64,000 nucleotides of DNA, taken from contig NW_006763297.1 in the NCBI RefSeq assembly GCF_000218685.1, positions 2,104,912-2,168,911 on the forward strand. Reading direction: 5' to 3'. Source of the stretch: Serpula lacrymans var. lacrymans S7.9 (taxonomy: Eukaryota; Basidiomycota; Agaricomycetes; Boletales; Serpulaceae). The translations under genes and the position numbers were made by a program. Below the pieces are notes generated by a model. The model was given only the letters and a program-made list of their open reading frames with translations, searched no databases and had not been told where the DNA came from. Shown piece after piece: positions 58,581 to 64,000 of the stretch. Positions within the stretch are counted from its first letter, which is position 1. Each line of letters opens with the position of its first letter.

Positions 58581-58966
58581 TGTAACAACCAAGAGTTAGT
58601 TACTCTGGCGCACACAAGAACACACTATAAGGAAGATGTAGAGGGAGTGGTTACCCCTTAAGCTGCAGAGAGTTTGTTGGTATACAACAGGAGGACTCGC
58701 TGAGGAGTCTCCTGGATCTATTGGGGTATATATACTACTACAGGTTGTTTGTACATGTGTACTATACAGTTGATGAAGGCAGTGGCTGATGATGTCATAG
58801 GGCCTAGCCCGTATGGCCAGCTCCACTGTGTGAGAGAGTTAAGTCTAAAAGTAAAAGAAAGGCAACGCGGCGCGAGAAAGGGAAATGCCGCGTGGCACTT
58901 AAAGTATAAAGTTAAAGCGGAGAATAAAAAGGAAAGGAGATGTCCGGAAATTGTGTTATCGTAACA
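58581..58966 (-). repeat. 5' LTR of the gypsy element
   Basis: 386 bp; I find no mismatch to the LTR at 53996-54381. Confidence 0.95.
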
Positions 58967-59175
58967 TCTGTGCTCGCACAAAACATATTCAACGCAAATA
59001 TCATTTCATCCGAGATGACTTAGTATCAAAGGGAGAGGCAGTAATCAGATATGTTCCTACAGGAGATATGGTTGCAGACATTCTCACTAAACCCCTCACT
59101 CACAAAAAACACTGGAAATTCTCTAAAGCTATGGGACTACGGTTGCACTCGAGTGGGAGTGACAAAACTGGATAA
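58967..59175 (+). pseudogene. Copia RNase H C-terminal fragment
   Basis: Reads ARTKHIQRKYHFIRDDLVSK then AVIRYVPTGDMVADILTKPL and ends GSDKTG-stop, the typical copia pol C terminus. Its upstream part is missing because the gypsy LTR begins exactly at its edge. Confidence 0.85.
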
Positions 59176-59550
59176 ACCCGGTCTCTGCCAAAGCAGCCAT
59201 TGTTCTCCTAGGAGCACAATTGTACTCCTAGGAGTCATTATACTGTAGCGAGTAGCACCTCCGACTATAAGTAGTAGGGGGTTTAGTATAGGAATACCTC
59301 AGTCATTTCTATAGCCTCTCGGGCAGCGGCTGAGGTATGTTACATTACATTTATTAGAGATCACCTTAAACTAACATCTATTGTAGTTTCACTTAGGTAA
59401 ATAATACAGTCATTTCTATAGCCTCTCGGGCAGCGGCTGAGTTTCACTTAGTTTTATTATGGGGAGCTTAAGTCACTTTGTTGACTCATATACAAGCCCT
59501 TTTAACCAACACTGTCTCGAGGCAATTTCTCTGTTAATATCAGTGTAGTA
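59176..59550 (+). repeat. LTR-like sequence with a duplicated segment
   Basis: Continues from the copia fragment with the repeat also found at 22256-22475 and, inverted, at 21238-21490. The block TCATTTCTATAGCCTCTCGG with its GCAGCGGCTGAG extension occurs twice, about 108 bp apart. No gag is encoded before the next pol. Confidence 0.6.
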
Positions 59551-62500
59551 TTGAAAGGGGAACACAGGCATAACCCTGTAGCATCACTAGGAAGCCTTAG
59601 CACCCTCCTGGACCGCTTTTGGACCGCTTTTTTGGACTCTTTTGGACCCTTTGGACCTTCCCGTGGACTTTTTGGACCTTCTCCATTATCCACCTCCACT
59701 GCTTTGCCAGCTCATTTCCATACCATGGATAAAACTAAATGTACTCCTCATTCATATTCTGCTCCTACTCATTGTTCTTGCTCATCTCCTAACTACCATC
59801 ATTGTAATCAATCTGCCATACCTGGTGCAAAATACCATTTTTCTACTGTGGTTGCAGAGTCGGCTAGAAATGCAAGCCTCCACTCTATTCATCCCTCTGA
59901 CTTACACTGCCCTCTCCAGCTTGATGCCGACATTGATTGGAATGCAGACACAGGTGCCACTTCTCATATGACACCTCATCATCACTGGATTCGCAATTAT
60001 GCACCATATCGTGTTCCCATAAAGCTAGCAGATCATACTGTTGTTTATTCAGCTGGTATTGGTACTGTGGTGTTTAACCCTATCATCAATGGCAAGGAAT
60101 CAAGGGCTGTAGAATTCTCCAGAGTGCTGCATGTACCAGATCTTCGAAATAATCTCCTCTCAGTCTTGTACTTAACTCGTCAAAGTGGTTTTAAAGTCAT
60201 CATATCATCTCAATCTATGTTCTTCATATGTGGCAACACTCTCTTATTCACTGCAACCATCAACAACAATAATGCTGCATTCCTTGATGGATCCACTGTT
60301 TCTTGTGTTGAATTGGGACACTTTTCTGCAACATTTCCACTTGACTTAAACCTTTGGCATCGAAGATTGGCTCACCACCACTATGCTGATGTCAAGAAAT
60401 TGACACAAGGAAACCTTGTTACTGGAATGACACTTGAGTCTAAATCTACTCCTGATCCTATCTGTGAACCATGTCTGTCTGGAAAAATGTCTGCCAACCC
60501 ATTCCCTTCATCTTCTCATCGCTCTGCTCACCCTCTAGACCTCATCCACTCTGATGTACACCAAGTCTCCTCCCCTTCATTCTCTGGGTATCGATATTGG
60601 GTCACCTTCATCGATAATTACACTCAATTTCGTGTTGTTGTCCCTTTGAAGGCCAAGTCAGATGTCTTTAATGCTTTCAAGAGTTTCAAGGCTTATGCTG
60701 AGGCTCAATTAGAGCGGAAAATCAAGGCTCTGCGCAATGACAAAGGGGGAGAGTACATCTCCAAGGAGTTTGAGCAATTCACAGATGATCATGGCATTGT
60801 CAGACAGCATACCACCCAGAATAGGCCTCAGCAGAATGGAGTTGCAGAAAGAGCAAACAGGCTTCTCTCTGAAAGAATCACTACCATGCTTTCAGAGTCT
60901 GGATTGCCTAATATCTTCTGGGGTGAATGCCTAGGTGCCTTGGTGCATGTCTGGAATAGGTGTCCCACTGATGCAGTGGTCAATGCTACTCCTTATCAAT
61001 TGTGGCATGGACATAAACCAGACATATCACACCTTCGTGTTTGGGGGTGCACTGCTTATGTGCATGTGCAAAAGGATAAGAGAGGTGTCTTTGGCTCTCA
61101 CATGGAGAAATGTGTGTTCATTGGTTACCCTGCTGGGTACAAGGGTTGGAAATTCTACAATCCTACCACCAAACGCACCATTATCTCTGAGAGAGCTGAT
61201 TTTGATGAGCACTACTTCCCTGGCTTGAAAAAGACTTCTACCACTGCCATTCCTACTCCACCTTTGCCACCTTCACTTCCCATGCCTTTGGGCCTGGATG
61301 AGGATGTCCCTGCACCAGGTCCAGGGGGAGATATTGACCCACCAGCTGTACTTCAGCAACCTCAGCAACCTCAGCACTTGCCTGATGATGGGCCTGATTT
61401 GGACCTTGATGCAAAACCACCTGTGAATCAACCTCTTGAGCTTCCAGATCACCCTCCTCATCGCTCACCTTCTCCTGACTTGCCTATTGCACTGAGACGC
61501 CCTGCAAGGGCTAGGAGACCACCTGGACCATGGTGGCTTCAACACAGACAACCTACTCCTGCCATTGAGAGTGATAACAGTGATAGTAGTGATTCTGAGG
61601 CAGTTGATGATGAAGTGGCACACTTTGGAGACTCTGCTGAGCCTAGGTCATTTGCAGATGCAATGAAGCGTCCTGATGCAGATAAATGGAGAGAAGCAGC
61701 CATGGAAGAGCTCCAAGCTCATGAGCACAATGGAACTTGGTCACTTGTGGAACTACCCCCTGGAGAAAAGGCAATTGGTGGCAAGTGGGTCTTTAAGATC
61801 AAGCACAACTCTGATGGCTCCATTGAGCGCTACAAGGCCAGATATGTGGCTAAAGGTTACAACCAGCACCCTGGCTTTGACTTCCTTGAAATATTTGCAC
61901 CCACTGTTCGCATCTCATCTATCAGAGTTATCCTTGCAATTGCTGCCATCCACAACCTCCATTTGCGCTCCATTGACATCTCTCATGCATTTCTTAATGG
62001 TGTCATGGATGTAAAGGTCTACATGCAGCAACCAGAGGGATTCCATCAAGGTGGTCGTAATCTGGTCTGCCAACTCAACAAGGCCATTTATGGGACCAAG
62101 CAAGGAGGCAGGATGTGAAACCAGAAGATGCACATTGTGCTTGAAAAACTCGGATTTAATCACACTTACTCTGACTCTGCCATCTATGTGTTTAATAGAG
62201 GTGAAGTGCACATTATTCTACCTGTCTTTGTTGACGACATGACACGCATCCACATCCAATTCTGCACTTGACCAAGCTGTCAAGGACCTCTCTCAGCACT
62301 TCAAACTTCGTGATCTTGACCCTACTTCCTACCTACTTGGCATTTCCATCACCAGAGACCTCAGCAATTGCACCATCTCCCTCTCCCAACATCAGTACAC
62401 TCTGGACATTCTGGAGCGTTTTGGCATGAAGGACTGCAAGCCTGTGTCCACTCCAATGGACCCTGGTTTACGCCTCACCAAGGAAATGTCTCCCAAGACA

Positions 62501-63211
62501 CCAGAAGAAGTGCAACTGATGAAGGACATTCCCTATCTTGCTGCTGTTGGTGCTCTGATGTATTTGGCCACCACCACTCGTCCTGACATTACCTATACTG
62601 TTGGAGTTCTTGCCAGATTCAATTCCAATCCTGGGCCCACTCACTGGGGTGCTGTCAAGCACTTATTCCGCTACTTGCAAGGCACCCTCAATCACTCACT
62701 TGTCCTTGGCCCTGATCCTAATTCCACTGAACTCTTCACCACTTTCTCTGATGCTGATCATGGTGGTGACAAGGACTCTGGATGTTCTACTGGTGCTTAC
62801 CTTGTCAAGATTGGATCTGGTGCTGTCTCTTGGAGTTCCAAACTTCAAAGCATTGTTGCTCTTTCCACCACTGAGGCAGAATATATTGCTGCTGTTGAAG
62901 CTGGCAAGGAGATCTGCTGGATGCGAAATCTGCTGAAGGAAATGGGCTATCCTATCACCTCTCCTTCCACCCTTCACATTGACAACCAATCTGCCATCTC
63001 TGTGTCTAAGAATCCTGAACACCATGGTCGAATGAAGCACCTTGATTTATGCTGGCATTGGTTGAAAGATATTGTTGGCTCTGGCCAAATTGCTCCCACC
63101 TTTGTGCCCACTGCTGAAACGCCTGCTGATTTGTTGACCAAGGCTCTGGCTAAGCCTAAAGTTGAAATGTTCAGACAGATGATGGGACTTGTTAGATCAG
63201 GGGGGAGCTAA
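59551..63211 (+). pseudogene. Broken Ty1/copia pol, second family
   Basis: Open from 59551, first ATG at 59725, without a recognisable gag. Protease WNADTGATSHMT. Integrase LWHRRLAHHHYADVKKL, CEPCLSGKM, LIHSDVHQVS, RNDKGGEYISKEF, RPQQNGVAERANR. RT KARYVAKGYNQHPGFDF, SIDISHAFLNGVMDVKVYM, then FVDDM. RNase H SDADHGGDKDSGCSTGAYL, LSTTEAEYIAAVEAGKEICW. Two breaks are visible. A TGA at 62116-62118 stands where related proteins have Trp (QGGRM-stop-NQKM). About 2 bases are missing near 62245, just after the VDDM active site. The N-terminal end carries a TTTTGGACC-type minisatellite (59609-59690). Ends RSGGS-stop. Confidence 0.88.
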
Positions 63212-63224
63212 TGCTTGGGAGGTG

Positions 63225-63638
63225 TGTTACGATCTCTATTGGACATTTAAGGACTACTCATTTCTTTTTACTCATCGGTTATACCATCGGACCGATGACT
63301 CATTTCCTTCACGTACACTTCCGTTCCTCTCGCATTCACAGTACCTATTATAGTACTTAGTCCTCAACAGACGGACCTGCCCTAGATAGGACCTAACTCC
63401 TATCACCGATTCCTTTCCATTATAAATACCATGTAACAGCAGTAGTATTCTCTAATACGATTCTACGCAGTTTACGCTTACAAAGCTAGACTCCTAAGAT
63501 CAGACTTCTATTCAGAAGAAGACCAACTCCCGTTGGAAAACCTCCACTCAGAACTACGTTCTCGAACTTGTCTTCGGATAAGTCTCTTTACAAACCTCGA
63601 CGAACCCTCAGACTTTGTTAAGCACTTCGTGCGTAACA
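63225..63638 (+). mobile_element. Solo LTR (414 bp) inserted behind copia pol
   Basis: TGTTACGATC...GCGTAACA flanked by perfect AGGTG duplications (63220-63224, 63639-63643). Same family as the inverted copy at 17171-17583. Contains CATTATAAATACC as TATA-like box near 63418. Confidence 0.9.
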
Positions 63639-64000
63639 AGGTGCAGCATCAGGGGGGAGTATTAGTTTTGGTGATTCTGCACCTAGTTGTGCTATCTATT
63701 TTCCCTTCTTTCTAAATCACTTTCCTCTTTATTTTTTTTGCTGTATTGTTCAGTATTCACTGAGCATTCTATAATTTCGCCTTTGTGGCTGATTTGTTTA
63801 CCTTTGTTTACAAAACTTCGGACTAGTATTGCAGAGTCCAGTATTCCTATTCTTTAGTTACTCATACTGGACTCTAGGTACTGTACACATTCTGTACTCT
63901 CTGATAATATAGTTACTTATACTGGACTCTAGTTCTGTCCCTGTTAGCTCTCAGCAAGTGGCTAGACACTTCCCAGAAGTTCTCAATTGAACAAAAGCAA
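63639..64000 (+). other. Probable 3' end and LTR start of the second copia
   Basis: A polypurine run AGGGGGGAG at about 63652 follows the target duplication and is followed by TATTAGTTTTGG, plausibly the edge of the copia 3' LTR, which leaves the window. No coding sequence is supported. Confidence 0.35.

Larger units (their letters stand above)
53996..58966 (-). mobile_element. Young Ty3/gypsy element lacking integrase
   Basis: A 4971-bp element on the minus strand with two 386-bp LTRs that I read as identical throughout. Order after the 5' LTR: about 520 bp leader, gag, then pol (protease, RT, RNase H). Pol stops right after the first part of the integrase zinc arm, 11 bp before the 3' LTR. 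No 5-bp target duplication: ATTCT on the left, TCTGT on the right. The right flank is directly a copia pol fragment, the left flank is not. Confidence 0.93.

Overview
The window is nuclear DNA of a filamentous basidiomycete, most likely an Agaricomycete mushroom-forming fungus. The genes are densely intron-split, with introns of about 45-65 bp, GTRNGT-type donors, CTAAC/TTAAC branch points and YAG acceptors. The protein families fit too: KRE6/SKN1-type GH16, Zn2Cys6 factor, MATH-BTB, expanded RBR E3 ligases, F-box/LRR. The species cannot be named from the sequence.

Layout. (1) 1-13.6 kb is a gene block, all on the minus strand: KRE6/SKN1-like beta-glucan synthesis protein, SUMO E1 subunit AOS1, a Zn2Cys6 transcription factor with a 14-nt microexon, and an intronless mitochondrial PPR protein. 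A small spliced candidate gene lies at 12.55 kb on the plus strand. (2) 13.6-28 kb is a transposon island: a decayed Ty3/gypsy pol, two solo LTRs with perfect 5-bp target-site duplications (TSDs), tRNA-like and structured relics, a probable DDE transposase fossil, and a full-length Ty1/copia element (22721-27804). That copia has near-identical LTRs, a perfect TSD and one in-frame stop. (3) 28-53 kb is a second gene block: two tandem RBR ubiquitin ligases, GRASP Golgi protein, MATH-BTB adaptor, SART3/Prp24 U4/U6 recycling factor, F-box protein, an SDR and a TcuA/CobZ-like flavoprotein side by side, a PX-PH phospholipase D (PLD1/SPO14 type) and a Dabb stress-response protein. (4) 54-64 kb is a second transposon cluster: a very young gypsy element with identical LTRs that has no integrase, joined to a copia fragment. 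A broken copia pol follows, with a solo LTR inserted 13 bp after its stop.

How the genes relate. The genes are mostly unrelated housekeeping or regulatory functions. Exceptions are the tandem RBR pair (a local duplication), the SDR/flavoprotein redox pair, and a loose theme of ubiquitin/SUMO pathway genes (AOS1, two RBRs, MATH-BTB, F-box). The most notable mobile-element observations are the gypsy element (recent, but without integrase and with an altered RNase H catalytic residue), its predicted -1 frameshift site, and the copia primer-binding site. That site matches the anticodon arm of initiator tRNA-Met and contains the gag start codon. I found no CRISPR, no complete tRNA or rRNA gene, and no clearly novel multi-gene system.
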